Source: Lepeophtheirus salmonis (taxonomy: Eukaryota; Arthropoda; Copepoda; Siphonostomatoida; Caligidae). Taken from it: 64,000 nucleotides of DNA. A program made the translations under genes and the position numbers. The notes beneath the pieces were generated by a model. It was not told the origin of the DNA and searched no databases. It saw only the letters and a program-made list of their open reading frames with translations. This document shows positions 12,466 to 24,880 of this stretch, piece after piece; the stretch's first letter is position 1, and each line of letters opens with the position of its first letter. Location of the stretch: NCBI RefSeq assembly GCF_016086655.4, contig NC_052134.2:38749971-38813970 (forward strand), read 5' to 3'.

Positions 12466-15400
12466 TCCTTATATATTTGGGTAATGGTTAAAAAACAGTT
12501 ATATAGTGTTGAAAAATTAATTTTTGTTGTAGTGCGGTGGAGAAAAAGGTAGGTTTGCAGCCGATTTAAATTTTCTTTCCAACAAAATACTTCCGAGGTT
12601 CATTAAAAAATTTGGACTAAAATGGAATTTGCTTATTTTCAAAATTAGCTCTCTTCAGTCCTCCCCACTAATATGTATGTATGAATGTACCTATAATATA
12701 AAAGGCTCAAAGATGGTATAAAACTATTTTTATAAGTACCTTTCCCATTTCTATAATCAGCTTACATAACTCTTTTATTAAAGTGAGAAAAGTTCTTGGA
12801 TTTCCAATCCAAGAAAGCTTAGTTTAAAATTGTCCATAAGCTTACTTACTTACACATATATGAATGTATGAACATCTACCATGTGATCCACTAATCCAAT
12901 TTATTGTAATGCACTTCAAAAAATATTTCACATAATATATCTATATAGAATGTATATATGTATACACTTTTAGAAGGGGCCTGCTTCAGGGTATATTGTG
13001 AGTTATTGTTGCATCGATTGTAAGGAAAAAATCGACACATGACGATGTCTTAGTCATATGTCGCTTGTAAACTGTTGACTTACCTACAACGTTACGGATG
13101 AAATTATAATTTTCATTGAAATATTAGTATTCTTTTAAAGGAATATGTAATTGACACAAGGATTTTCATGCTATAAAACACACATGTCATATACTTGAGC
13201 ACATTTTCAGTATGGAAAATTAAAGATCAGTACATATATATGTATGCATATGTATTTATTTGTACGATGATTTAAATTTTGAATTTTTGAACATCTGCCT
13301 CTTGTTTGATTTTAAACAAAGTAAATATATTACTGCTTTGAGGATAATAATCTTCTACATTTAAGATATCAGAGAGAGTATTGTAATTATATTTATATAA
13401 ATTTGTATTATTATTTCATTATTAATTTTTAAGTAAATTTGTAACAAAAGTGGATTTAATTTTGTTAATATTTCTAATATAAATTTCAAAATAACAATAA
13501 TACTTTATTTTTTATTTTTAAATGCAAAATTGTGCTTTTTCTTTACAAAATTCGCAATAATAAATCTTACTACAATATTTATAACTTATTTTTCAATTTA
13601 CAAATTGTTTATAGGTTCATCGAATTTTTGTATTTAAAAAAAATTAATCACACTGACTTTATAAAATGTGAGTATAATACATATATGTTTATTTTATTTG
13701 AAAGACACAAAAATATTAAATCCAAGGTAATATTAAGGGCTATTAATAAAAATAGTTTAATTTTTATTCAGTATGATTTTTTTATTATCATTAACGTAAT
13801 TTTGTGTTTTTTATAGTGATCAAATTGAAGAATAAAATTTTTGGGGTAATAGAAAAATATATTAATATTAGCTTCTTTCTGGGCAGCTATTAAAATACTA
13901 TTTTGTATATTTAATTTTATCATATTATTTTCGGATGGTTTTGACGAAAAAGGACACTAAGTCTTACTAATTTGTTAGAAATTTAGTTTCCATATTTTTA
14001 TTTTATTTTAAAATGATTATTAAAGATCTGCATATTTTAAATATTGAGCAAGAAGAATATATTTTGTTTTGAATTAAATTATTATATAATTACGTAATAA
14101 ATGAATAATAACTTCACTTTTTTTTTAACAAATCTTGACACTTCTTGAGAATAATTATACTTCAAACTTTAAGTACAAAAGTTTATAATTATATACATTT
14201 TTAGTTAAAATGAATACTTACCTAATTTGAATCAAGTTTTCTCCTCTGTCATTGACCTAGTTTGTGTATGTACATATAAATCTACTACTCAGCTCTTTTC
14301 ACACCTCTCATTCGACAAAAAAACAACAAAAAAAAACTTTATTACAATATCTTTTTATGCTAAAGAGCTTTAGTCGTCAAAAAAATATAATTAAAAAAAA
14401 AAGATATGACTTATTAAATGGCTTTTTGTGTGCTTAAAAGCTTACCTTGTAATAGTTATGAAAATAAAAATTCTGTGCTATGAAGAGAGAAAGGGAGATA
14501 CTAACTAAAGTCAAACTGTGCATAGGTGTAAATGGAAACATTAAACGGACATTTTCTTTGCTTATAGCAAAAAGAATGTAATTCTCTATCCATGGAATTA
14601 ATTTCTTCCACGCTCCTTTATTAGAATAAATGTGTAGAATTATCTCATTATATAGTACATAAAAAATAGAATGTAATGTAATAAATTAAGATTGTAGTAC
14701 GTTAATATAGTATCAAATTTACCAATCTACACGGTAAAGGTTTCATTAAAAAATTTTAAGAGAAATATTCTTCAAAATATATGTAGGCACAATAGACTGT
14801 TTCACCAAATACGTCATTGTCACAAAACCATGGGAGAAAACCATTCATTTTGTGGTTTATTATCTTCTAAATAGTACCTTTTACTTTTTTCACTTTTTAT
14901 TTAGTTTTATTCCCACTCAGAGATTTACCAAAATATATATGCATCTATAGAAGAGAGCGGGGATAGTTGGTGCAAGGGGCAACTTGGCAATTGCTTTCAT
15001 CGATTAGATATAAGTAGACCTTTATGTATAGTCGAATCCAGATTTTTCCTTAAAACAAAACAATAAAAAGTAGTGTCAAATGGATATGTTAAAATAAATC
15101 TTATCAACATTGAGACATTAATGTTGATAAAGCAACAATCGTTCTTTTATCTCGTTCAAATATAGTGACTAAAGCTGCTATTACTCTTTTTGAAATACTT
15201 ACGAGTAAATTAAATCTGAGCACAATAACCAATCTATTATTAAAAAGAATTAACAAATAAATCCTTGAAATTACTAAAGTTGATGAATATACTTGAGTCA
15301 GAGCAGTTATTGCAGCTAGAAACTAAGATGTAAGAGGTCACAGAGCCTTTTGGTTCAAATACAGAAAGGTAATGAAATCCTTACTATCCTTAAAATTTGG

Positions 15401-16029
15401 TGTTTTGAATGGACTATTAAATAAATTATAAGAAACAGCCCTACATCTCATAACTGGTTAATTATTTAAGTTAATATTCAAGCATTATGTAATTAGTACT
15501 TCAATATTGAAGTACTGATTACATACTTTTTTGGGAATTTGACTTTGTGATGCAGCTTTTTTTATCCAGAAGGTATTTTCCTTTAAAATTAAAGTTCATT
15601 TTAACTTATCTTAATTGAAATGTTGGTAACGCTGTAGCTGTTTTAAAACAAATAAAGAATAAATATCAGCTAAAATGTTTGTTTTGATTTTAAACTACAG
15701 CAAACGCTAGGGTCGTCAATAATCCTAAATATTAAGTCTTAAAATTTTGTATATTAAATATAAATCCCTTTAATCGAATTCGATAAAAATGGAAAATCTG
15801 TTTTATTGATACTGAGATTCTACTAAACTACAATCAATCCATCTACCCTAGGAAATTAAAGTCAATATACATGCTATATGTACAACACAGTGCAGTAAAA
15901 TGCGGATTGTTAATTAATGTTTATTTTGTCATTAGAATGAAAAGGTTTAGCGATTATTTTTTGATATTCTGTTTCCGCTGTTCTTTTTACATTAACACAC
16001 TACACTAATCCTTTAGTAATTTCGTCATC
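12466..16029. other. AT-rich spacer with palindromes
   Basis: 3.5 kb without convincing coding sequence. Two inverted repeats stand out: TATCAACATT...AATGTTGATA near 15103-15128 and the 38-bp near-perfect palindrome at 15487-15524 (listed separately). Short (TATG)n-like stretches occur near 12950-13260. Confidence 0.5.
15487..15524. repeat. 38-bp near-perfect palindrome
   Basis: Two 19-bp arms meet at the centre AATATT without a loop (left arm ATGTAATTAGTACTTCAAT). Only one base pair mismatches, so the site could extrude as a cruciform. No associated gene is visible. Confidence 0.85.
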
Positions 16030-16960
16030 ATGGGCGAGCAGCAAAAAACCAGCGCTAATCAGATCTCCTAGATGTTGGAGTTGGTGTGATGAAGTTTACT
16101 TACAAAGTTAAGTGTTCTAGGAGACTAGTTTTTAAGTTGGCCATGATGAAAAAAATGGAAAGACCTCTTCAGGATGTCAAGAAGTGGAAGGCATAATTGA
16201 AAGAGGGATACAAAGTCCTTGTTAAGTTTGGATAAGAATATAAAGGAGGATCCCACTATGTCGATGAATGGCCTCGTCAACGACTTCTCTGTGGCTCCTA
16301 GGACCATCAGGAGGGCTATAAAGCACAACTTGGGATTAGTTTCTTTCACAAGGATCCCACACCACCATCTGAAAGAGGGAATGAAAGCCAGGAGGCTCGA
16401 GTGGTGCAAGAAAATCCTCACATGGATCAAGGAAAATGTATCAATTGTTAAACTTTTCTTGGTCAAGAAGATTTTCACAGTTGATCAATTTCACAACCAC
16501 CGGAACGACCGCTGGCATGTAGAAACAAAATAAGAGGTCCAAGGGGTTTACCACACCAAACATCCAGCAAAATAAGGGTCCTTGGCGTTGTGGCCTCTGA
16601 TGGAAAAAAGATGCCTCTGTTCTTTTTCAAGGCCAGACAAAAAATTGGCCAAGAGGCCTGTTATAAGGTGCTTAAGGACACCATCTTGCCATGGCTGAAG
16701 AGCAGCTACCCAAAAGGTAACTGTGTGTGGACTCTGGACAGCGCCTCTTCTCACTCATCGGCCAAGTGTAAAAGTTCTAGACAAAAGACATGGCTCGATT
16801 ACGGTCCAAAGAGATCTGACCCCTTCCTCACCAGATTTGAAACCACTGTACTTTTATTTATGGGATATTTTAGAGAGGGAAACCAGCAGGATGATTAATT
16901 TAAATGAAACGAGGTTGCTCAATTGACAATGCGCTCGGGAGAAGTTATTCTCTTAAATTC
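16030..16960 (+). pseudogene. Decayed DD37D-type mariner transposase
   Basis: An ATG at 16030 begins a remnant with several stops. A long open stretch (16219-16533) covers the second HTH (MSMNGLVNDFSVAPRTIRRA), KHNLGLVSF and the first catalytic block, which reads FLVKKIFTVDQ where FSDEKIFTVDQ-like is normal, so the first Asp is now Val. Frame-shifted downstream ORFs carry SDGKKMPLFFFKA, ILPWLK and VWTLDSASSH (second Asp kept), then SSPDLKPLYFYLWDILERE, where the third Asp has become Tyr. Two of three catalytic residues are lost, and at least two frameshifts separate the blocks. No terminal repeats were recognised. Confidence 0.88.
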
Positions 16961-18902
16961 AATATGCATAAGTTAGTGCATCAGTCTTTTTTAGAGAAGG
17001 AATTATCAATACATTATGTATATGGACTTCAAAGAAGATTCTTAGGTCAGATGGAGTAATTGTAATACTATAATGCTTACTTATACTTCATCAGTGCAAT
17101 TAAACCAATTAAAGGAAAATTAAAAAAATGAAATTCACGCCCAACATACTTCCACTCAACATTTCTAAACATTATAATTATTATCAAATATTTTCTTTCT
17201 TATGATCATTTCAAGAGTTGCGGACTAATTCGACTCTAGACTTGCAAATATCCTTGGACTTAAGGCCATATTTTGAAGACTTGTGACTCTAGATGATCTC
17301 ACAATGAAAAAGTTGAGACTTGATCTTGACTCGATAATTAAGACTTAAATCAATTTGAAGTCAAAAGCCATATCATAGTTAACTCAAGTAAAGTCTTAAC
17401 ACAATGGGTTGTGTGTTATAAACTTAGATCTGGAATGATCTCGAAATCTAAGGATTCGATAAAATATACAAAGGACTTAAACTAGACTCGATGGAAGTAT
17501 TAAAGGACTTGATACACTACTGCAACTCACTGTAAAGGGGTTCCCCCCTATAATAATTTCTGATGCAATTAACTGAAGGGAGTTTAGATTCAACAAAAAC
17601 GAAATAAGTGAATCAGATGGATGTTTTTTAATAATCCAAACCACATTTTTTAAAAAGTCAAGTAAGGAACAAACAGAGCCAAGGTTATATTTTTACTTCT
17701 TCTTCTACTTATGTATGCAGATAATCTAAATTCAAAACCTTGTCGCAAAAATATATTATGTATTTCAATTTTGAACTCCTTAGAGACCGTGTCAAACATA
17801 CAAAATACGTACATTTTTAAACCACAAAATATGTAAAGTAATGTAAAAAAAAAAAAAAAAACTTTAGAAACAAACATTGAATAGAATGAAGTTAAAAGAA
17901 TATAAAGTTATTAAATATGTACATAGAATTGAGAGCACACACAATACACACACAAACCTTCTCAGCTGGATTAAAAATAACTTACTGTATACCTGGAATT
18001 GCTCCGAGTTATTTAGCGTCGAGAAAAACAGACAAACGCGGCTTTAATAATATGGATATGTACTCTCTTTTTCTTTTCAAACAGGATGTGATGAGTTGTA
18101 GCTACAGCATCCTTGTTACATTGTTCTTTTTAGATCAAGTATTCATAAGGTCCTAAGATATTAAGCACATAATCAAAAATGAGGCGTCGAGAAACAGACA
18201 ACCCCTGCTTTATAAAATATAGATGAATGTTGTTTGTAACTACATATGTTGGTTATTGAGTCTGACATAAGTGTGCGAGGAAAAAGCGGGAGTGAGGTCA
18301 CTGCTATTAATTAATTAAGATTTTTTGTTAACATCAGATGTCTGTTATATGATTTTCTAATTACAATTATAAGTAGGAGAACCTTAAATATTTGAAATAT
18401 TATTACTGGAAGGAAAATACTATAGATGTATATATATACTATTTTATATTATTATGTTTTTTTTTAACGGAACACCGAAGGTAAGTGGGAATTCTATTAA
18501 AGAGTGAACAGAAAGAAAAAAGTGCAGAACCACCAACCATTTTTCCATTCTAATCCGTAAACAATGTTTTTCTAACAAAAATGACATCCCTAAGTATGAT
18601 GCAGAGTTCGTCAATCACTGCTTTTTTACTGGGACAATTAAAATTTTACACAATCTCTCTTCATTTTTTCCTCAACAACAACGTGCATTTTCAAATTTGT
18701 CAGCATAATCAATTCTTTTTATATATTAATAAAAGTTCCAAATATTTTACTTTATTCAAATGTGTTATGCCTTGCAAAACTTCTTAACCCTGGACAGATT
18801 CTTTATCTTGGGAATCAGGAAGAGTCTGGAGGTGATTGTGACTCTACTCTATGCCATAGAGTAAAGAAAACTAAGATCTGACGTCATATTTTTTTTTACT
18901 TT
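16961..18902. other. Spacer with degenerate and duplicated sequence
   Basis: 17215-17560 is rich in degenerate GACTTG / GACTCGA motifs. 18018-18060 and 18182-18225 are a diverged direct repeat sharing GCGTCGAGAAA and CAGACAA. An 8-bp-arm palindrome ACTCTATGCCATAGAGT lies at 18846-18862. A TGACGTCA site lies at 18879-18886. No convincing ORF. Confidence 0.5.
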
Positions 18903-19130
18903 TTGGAGCTAATGTTTGACTTCCTTGCTCTCTTGATCTCAATCCCAGTTACTTTTTTGTGTGGGGCTCAGTTGAGGGACACACCAATAGCTTCAACAAA
19001 ATCCAAGGTTATCTCCAGGATACGTGAAGAATTCTGGAATCCTCCAAATGAGACTTTCATCAAGACCTGCTTCCGTTGCCAAAGTCGAGTTGAGGTCGTT
19101 ATTTACGCCAAAGGCGATTATATTGAATAG
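18903..19130 (+). pseudogene. Mariner transposase, C-terminal fragment
   Basis: The plus strand reads FDFLALLISIPVTFLCGAQL, then TPIASTKSKVISRIREEFWN and TFIKTCFRCQSRVEVVIYAK ending GDYIE-stop. This is the usual C-terminal layout of the DD37D mariners here (helical tail, then R-x-E-VI-x-A-x-G-x-x-IE). Only about 70 codons remain, starting near the third catalytic motif, which is itself degraded. The 5' portion has been lost. Confidence 0.75.
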
Positions 19131-20194
19131 TATTTTTTATATTCAGCTTTCATTAAGCATGGTTTTTTATTAAAATAAGATAATTAGCTTAGTAGAAAAA
19201 TTCATAAAAAAATCGTGCTGGTTGTTAAATAGAAGTCACTGTACATATCAGTCAGTGAAGTCAACGTCGATCCATTTTGGAGATAATATTAGGACAAAAA
19301 AAAAAAAACGGCGGATAAAATCTCCCTGGAACATAACCCCGCCTTAACAAACTGTCCCTTCTCCATCTGAGGAAAAACACAATATATATATATAAATACT
19401 CTAGTTTATATTTCATAATTATTTGATCAAAAGTCCTTAGTTAAATCCGATTCTTCAGTTAAATCCGATTCTTCAGACTTTTGCTCTATTTTCCAATCAA
19501 CCATGTTACTGTAATTGAATCTTTACTGACTAATTTAAATATTAGAATGTGCCGTCTGACATTTTTATTCGCTTTTCATTTATAAGTTACTCCACATTAA
19601 GTAATTCATATCAATTCTTGTGAAATTGAGTTAATCTCCTTTTTTTAATTGATTAAAAGTGTTTCCCACTTGATTTCTAGGTTGAATATATGTTTATGGT
19701 TCATTTTTGAAGAATTTACTATCATCAATTCCTTATCTTCCCCTTTAAATATCTATAAAAAGAGGATATCTACTTTAATATGTACCTCCTGATATTTATT
19801 TATTACATGATATTTCGAGATGACTGGTTTGAATATTCTTCAATTGGAATAACTCATGATTACATTGATCACTCGATGTAGACTAATTCACCTATGAAAT
19901 AACATGTAGAATAAACTTACGATTTCTTTTCTAATTATTATTTTTATTTGGAAATCCTATGATGTGTAACTTATAATCCGTGTTGAGTAATCCATGATCC
20001 TATATATTATAAATATTGATACCTAATGGTAAATCAGATCATAGATTTTAACTTCAGTATTTATCGCTGGGATGTTGAGTTTTTATATTTCTATATTAAA
20101 TAGACATTTCTCTTATTTTTCGTTTTATGAAATACAAAGCTTTTCATCTTAATATTGAAAAAATTATTGGATATTATGGACGAAAAAGAATAAA

Positions 20195-20310
20195 AAAATA
20201 ATGGCCTGATTTACAGGACATTGAAAGTATTTGGCAATAAATTGAGTAAAACATAATTACTGAGGCTAGAGATTTACAAAAAAAAGCTTTGAGGAAATGG
20301 ATAAATTAAT
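20195..20310 (+). pseudogene. Possible Tc1-like transposase fragment
   Basis: One frame reads WPDLQDIESIWQ-stop-IE, resembling the Tc1 motif around the third catalytic residue (PDLNPIENLW in the family), followed by EARDLQKKALRKWI. The match is short and contains two stops, so chance similarity is quite possible. Confidence 0.25.
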
Positions 20311-21135
20311 AATATTTTATTGATTATATTTTCCATAAATATCTCATTCTGAAGCTTCATACAAACTTAATCTTCCATCGAATTAACTCTTATTTTTTAA
20401 ATACACAATTAATTTCTAATTTTTGTTTAAGCTCCGACAAATTCTTCTCTCAAAATGTTTTGTGCCTTTAATTCTATTTCATCACTTTTCCACTTACACC
20501 TCAACTCAGTCATTCACATTATACTATTTGTTTGTTTAATTGTTCCCTCTGTTTTTAATCCTAAAAATAGTATAGGATTTTTCTTAAAATATGTCTTTTT
20601 AGTTCTCCATTTGTCTATCTAGTTACTTTATCCAAATCTTCATGTTTAAAATTAAAAGAGCAAATCACTTTTTTAGGGCTATCAATGGAATTTTCCATCT
20701 ATATAAACAATAAGTGTATATATTAAACACTCATTAGATATTACTATAATAAATATATAGTATTTTTTTAAACAGGTATAAAATAAATTGGTATATTAAG
20801 AATTTCCATGTTTGATGTTGGAAATTTCTGCAAAGAAGTTCGTATTTCATTATTTTTTGCTTTTGACCAGATCCTTTAACAAAATGGAAACAAGGAACCA
20901 CGCAAATTAAAGGCATATTTCACGTCTTGGAAGACTAATCACTTTCTATGCAAATTATATATTTATTTTTAACTAATTGACGATAAAATAATATAACTTA
21001 TTGAATCAAGAAAGTAGTTGTTATAATACAGACGTTGCATGATTTTAAAAGTAAATAGTTTATTTAGATGTTAAATAATCCATGGTCAAACTCAAAATAT
21101 TTGTTAAGTAATTTTTTCTCTCTTTCTCTTGATAA

Positions 21136-21301
21136 TGACGTCATTGGACGTATATTATCGACTAAATGCAATTAATAAAAAGTGAAAAATTTAATAATTT
21201 AAATTTTCTTGTTCATTGATTTCGTATTATTTAACGCTATATTTAGGTTTTAAATTATTCTCTATAGTTCCATTCTTTTATTTGGGGTCCCAATGACGTC
21301 A
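21136..21301. promoter_or_regulatory. Pair of consensus CRE/ATF palindromes
   Basis: TGACGTCA occurs exactly at 21136-21143 and 21294-21301, 158 bp apart, with the flanking bases AATGACGTCAT shared. The octamer is the consensus site for CREB/ATF bZIP factors. No gene start was found nearby, so function is not supported beyond the motif itself. Confidence 0.3.
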
Positions 21302-21851
21302 TCCTTTGTGTTTGTAAGTTTTCAGTTAGAACTGACAGTCATTGCTGACTAACATTGTTTTAATAACATTGGAGTGGACTATTTTTTTTGTCTATCAGCC
21401 GTTTTTATTTTGGGTGAGGGGGTCCTCAGTAAATTTGGTTTTTTTTTGTGTGCTGGTACCGTCGAAGATGGTAATTGATAAAATGTTTATAATAATGGGA
21501 GGTAAATATTTTAATTAAGCTTAGAACCAAAGTAGTACAATACTGTTTTCGTATATTCTGCCTGACTAAATATGTATAATAATGATGGATATTTAAAGCT
21601 TTTCAGAAATCATGCCTATTAAATAGAAAGGCTTGGACCGGTTCACACTTTTTTGGTTCATTTGTGCATCCAGTCTTTAAAGACATTTTTTTTTGTTCTG
21701 ATGCTTAATCGTTGATTTATTTCCATTCATCATTTACTTTTTTCTGTAGAAGAGCTAATTTTTTAAAAATAAAATGACAACCACATGATTCATTTTTGTA
21801 CAAATTGAGTTAAAGAAACACATAACATCACTTTAATAGTTGTTTAGTTCA

Positions 21852-21991
21852 TTATAAAGTAACATCCGATACACACAGTACCCTAAAAGACAAATATAAA
21901 TTCTCGTAGACAATCAAATTTGGGCGAACATTGATGACGTTGGCGTCCTTTCGCCACTTGGTTTTGCCTTTGATCCTTTGGTAAAATAGGT
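21852..21991 (-). other. Possible exon or decayed coding fragment
   Basis: On the minus strand a pyrimidine tract ending TTCTTTGAAG precedes an open stretch reading DLFYQRIKGKTKWRKDANVI then NVRPNLIVYENLYLSF, with base composition less AT-biased than its surroundings. It ends at a stop at 21852. I do not recognise the peptide. It could be a terminal exon or part of a dead transposon. Confidence 0.2.
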
Positions 21992-22856
21992 CTTCAAAGA
22001 ACAATAAAAAGAGAGTGAAGAAATGAACAAAATGCATCTTTTTCCATTCAACCTCCAAGTCTGCTAGTAGAGAGTAACTTAAAAATTTAGGACTTTATCA
22101 AGTGAAACAAGGATGGGACAGGAAAATAAGGGACGTTCCACAAGACAGATTCAAAGTTTTATATTAAGGACACATACAATAACAACTCTAACATTTTTAA
22201 TTATGACATTACGCTGCATAGACTGTTCTGTTTACTTATCTTACATACATGAAAAGAAAGGTCATATCAAATGTAAAACTACATAGGTTTAGGTAGATCC
22301 AAATATAATTAAATGCTATGAAAATTAAATTAATTAAGATTATCCTTGCAAGTGTTTACAATTATGGTATTTCCATAGATTAGATAGTAATGATATAATA
22401 AAAAAAACTTTTACATCGCTAAATATTGGGAACTTGTACTTACATATAATATAAAATATAATATAGGGGTAAAATACTAAATTTTAAAAGCTATTATCTC
22501 AGATTTTGACAAAATTTTGATAAATTGTGCCTATATACAAGATATGCTGAATTGCAAATTTTAGTATAAAATTTCAAGTCTTCAAAAGTTTTGAGGGTTT
22601 CCCACAACTGCTTTTTTACGAAAAAATAATTAACTATATCTTCTGAATCAATCAATCAACCTAGTTGAAAATTTAAACGTCGACCCATTGGAAAACAGCT
22701 GATTCTATTTTAAAAAATATTTGTTTTTAAGTTTCGATGTTAGATAATGAAAATCAGAAGACCTGGCCCATTGAGCTACGAGGAACAAAATTGCTAGTTT
22801 CGGCTAAAGAAACTCAGAGGAAAGAGGGGACATGCTGGTTAAAATAATAATGAGCA

Positions 22857-23310
22857 CCCATGAAAATAATATTATAATGGAATATAATGCTTTTTGTTGT
22901 TGCTTTTCTGAATATATGTTTTATTTTCTAAAGCTGTTCTGATTATTCCTTCAGTCTTGAGGAGAGAACATTTATACACGTATTAACTATAAAATGTAAC
23001 CAATGATGTGTTTGCTCATAAAAGCCGGAGAGTCACGCTGAGGAGTTATAAGTTATAAGGCCTTGTTGGCCTCGAAGTAAAATTGAGGATCTACATAGGA
23101 GTTAATCCTGCTTATATCATTCCTCTATACAGAGTGGCGTTTATGTTTATTTCCTTCATCTGATAGCTACTCGCAGCTAATTTAATGAAATGTCGTAACA
23201 GCTAGACTTTTTTCCTCCAAAATATTCTCCAAATTGTCAAGATGACCATTTTAATTTTCGGTTTCTTTTTCTAACATACCGGTGGATATTATTTTTTTCA
23301 TATATGATAA
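22857..23310 (-). mobile_element. Full-length hAT-like MITE (copy c)
   Basis: Bounded by inverted ends (ATGAAAATAATATTATAATG on the left, its diverged complement TATTATTTTTTTCATATATG on the right) and flanked by a candidate 7-8-bp duplication (ATAATGAG / ATAATGAA). The interior carries all blocks seen in the other copies, read on the minus strand: GACAATTTGGAGAATATTTT, AGCTGTTACGACATTTCATT, GATCCTCAATTTTACTTCGA, TTATGAGCAAACACA and AATAATCAGAACAGC. It has no coding capacity, so it would have depended on a transposase from elsewhere. Confidence 0.7.
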
Positions 23311-24612
23311 TGAATCAAAAAACATGTAACTCAATTATTTTTACTCATTCACACACCCTCAAACACAATATGACTAGGAATGGGACATATATGTAGGATG
23401 CAAGGAGAATAAAACTATAATATTTATCTAAAAAAATCTCATTCCTAACAATAATGCGAGTCCAAAGTGTTCATAGCTCATGTAAACAATTTTATACATA
23501 TCAGTATTCAAGGTGATGTTTTTTTTCTCAATTAATAATTACGTCCCCTCTTTTTGAGAGTCTCTTTGGTCTCTCCCTAGGATAAAATAATTTAAAAAAA
23601 TTGTGCATCATATGTACATTCTAGACTTCTTGAATATGGAAAAAACTCAATAGCAATCTTTTGGAATCAAGAGTAATTTTAACAAAATAGCCATACTTCT
23701 ATTTAAAGAAGGAAATATGAAAATCTCAGTCCTAGCTTTAACAAATGTTTCAGGCCACTAATATTAACGAGCTTTTGCAGTAAAAGAAATGAACAATATT
23801 TTAATGAGGGTGCTTTTATCCCTTCATCAAATAATTTGTTCCAATTTCTTTTTCACAGTTGTTATTTGATGATGAGAGGAGTCTTAATACATAGAATTAA
23901 TCATTCAAAAAATGATATAGCACTAACTGAGTAAGAAGGATAGAAAAGTATTTTAAAACGGAGCGATGATGTCTGGGAGAGGGGGGCGTTGGGTTGGTGC
24001 ACAGGAGAGATAAAATCTAACAGTCTGCAAGGCATTATATGTTTATTTTCTTAAAGCAAATATAACAAACATTCCCCCACTGCTTCATGTTTATACATAA
24101 TATATATAAATGAAAAAACAAATATTGGACATTCAACTTAATTAGTAAATATTTACTATGAATAACTCAATTCCTTGCTAGGGATAGAGTTGATATTCGA
24201 AAAACAAAACAAAAGATGTTGGGAATTTTTGAATTTCAGATACATATTTGTGTAGGTGTATATATACACGAAAGAACTTGATTCGAGAAGATTTGAAATA
24301 AGAATATTTTCATTGAGAGTTCTTCAATATCCCTAAAAAAAAGCTACAACCTGTACTATCTAGATAATAGCTCAAACACTAAATTTCACAAAACTTCTGC
24401 TGGAATAAGAGTATAAGGGAATTTCATAAACTTGCTAATAATGAGATAATATAAAATTGTTAATGGGATGCGTGGAGGAGAAACACGTCCCCAGGATTGC
24501 AGGCTAAGAAGCACAAAGGGTGTATCAATCCAATACTATATATATTACTCTATATTAATCCTCGAAACATTACAAATCGTAAAAGTTCGTAACATATGTT
24601 AAAAGATTCCAT
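23311..24612. other. AT-rich spacer
   Basis: No ORF of note. A GC-richer patch at 24470-24540 lies just downstream of the candidate terminal exon at 24613-24875 and could be its 3' untranslated region, but no AATAAA is close. Confidence 0.45.
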
Positions 24613-24875
24613 TCAATTCTGGATGATACAAAGTTGTGAATAAATTCTTAATATTGTTTTAGCTGCAAAATCAATCATTTGGTGTATCAGAGTCCACATA
24701 GATGCCATGCCGAGGTCGGGGTAGGAAGAATCGGAAGCCTGTAATAGTAAAAAGTGTTCCAACAATGTTGACGTAGATAGCACTAAATCAACTAAAGTTT
24801 CGTTCAAAAAGAGTTGAGAGTTAGTTTTTAGGCAACAGATCCGGTCTCCAAGGAGTAATTTTGAAATGGGCAAAA
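24613..24875 (-). CDS. Candidate 3'-terminal exon of an unidentified gene (partial)
   Basis: On the minus strand an exceptionally long pyrimidine tract (about 24881-24910, interrupted by few purines) ends in TATAG at 24876-24880, a good splice acceptor. The sequence that follows is open for 86 codons to a TGA at 24613-24615. The frame has no ATG at its start, as expected for an internal or terminal exon. Codon choice and base composition are less AT-biased than the flanks. The peptide has a hydrophobic/amphipathic middle (ETLVDLVLSTSTLLEHFLLL) and the tail MASMWTLIHQMIDFAAKTIL. I do not recognise a family. Upstream exons would lie at higher coordinates, but none was found. It could alternatively be a chance frame in an old repeat. 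Confidence 0.4.
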
Positions 24876-24880
24876 CTATA

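Larger units (their letters stand above)
19131..22856. other. AT-rich spacer with minor repeats and two CRE palindromes
   Basis: Holds an 18-bp tandem duplication (AGTTAAATCCGATTCTTC twice, near 19438-19475), a possible Tc1-type remnant at 20195-20310, TGACGTCA at 21136-21143 and 21294-21301, and a possible exon at 21852-21991. Otherwise featureless. Confidence 0.5.

Noticed and set aside
13532..13816. 94-codon plus-strand ORF
   Set aside because: Extremely AT-rich codons (Phe, Tyr, Asn, Lys, Ile), no features, and typical of chance frames in this composition.
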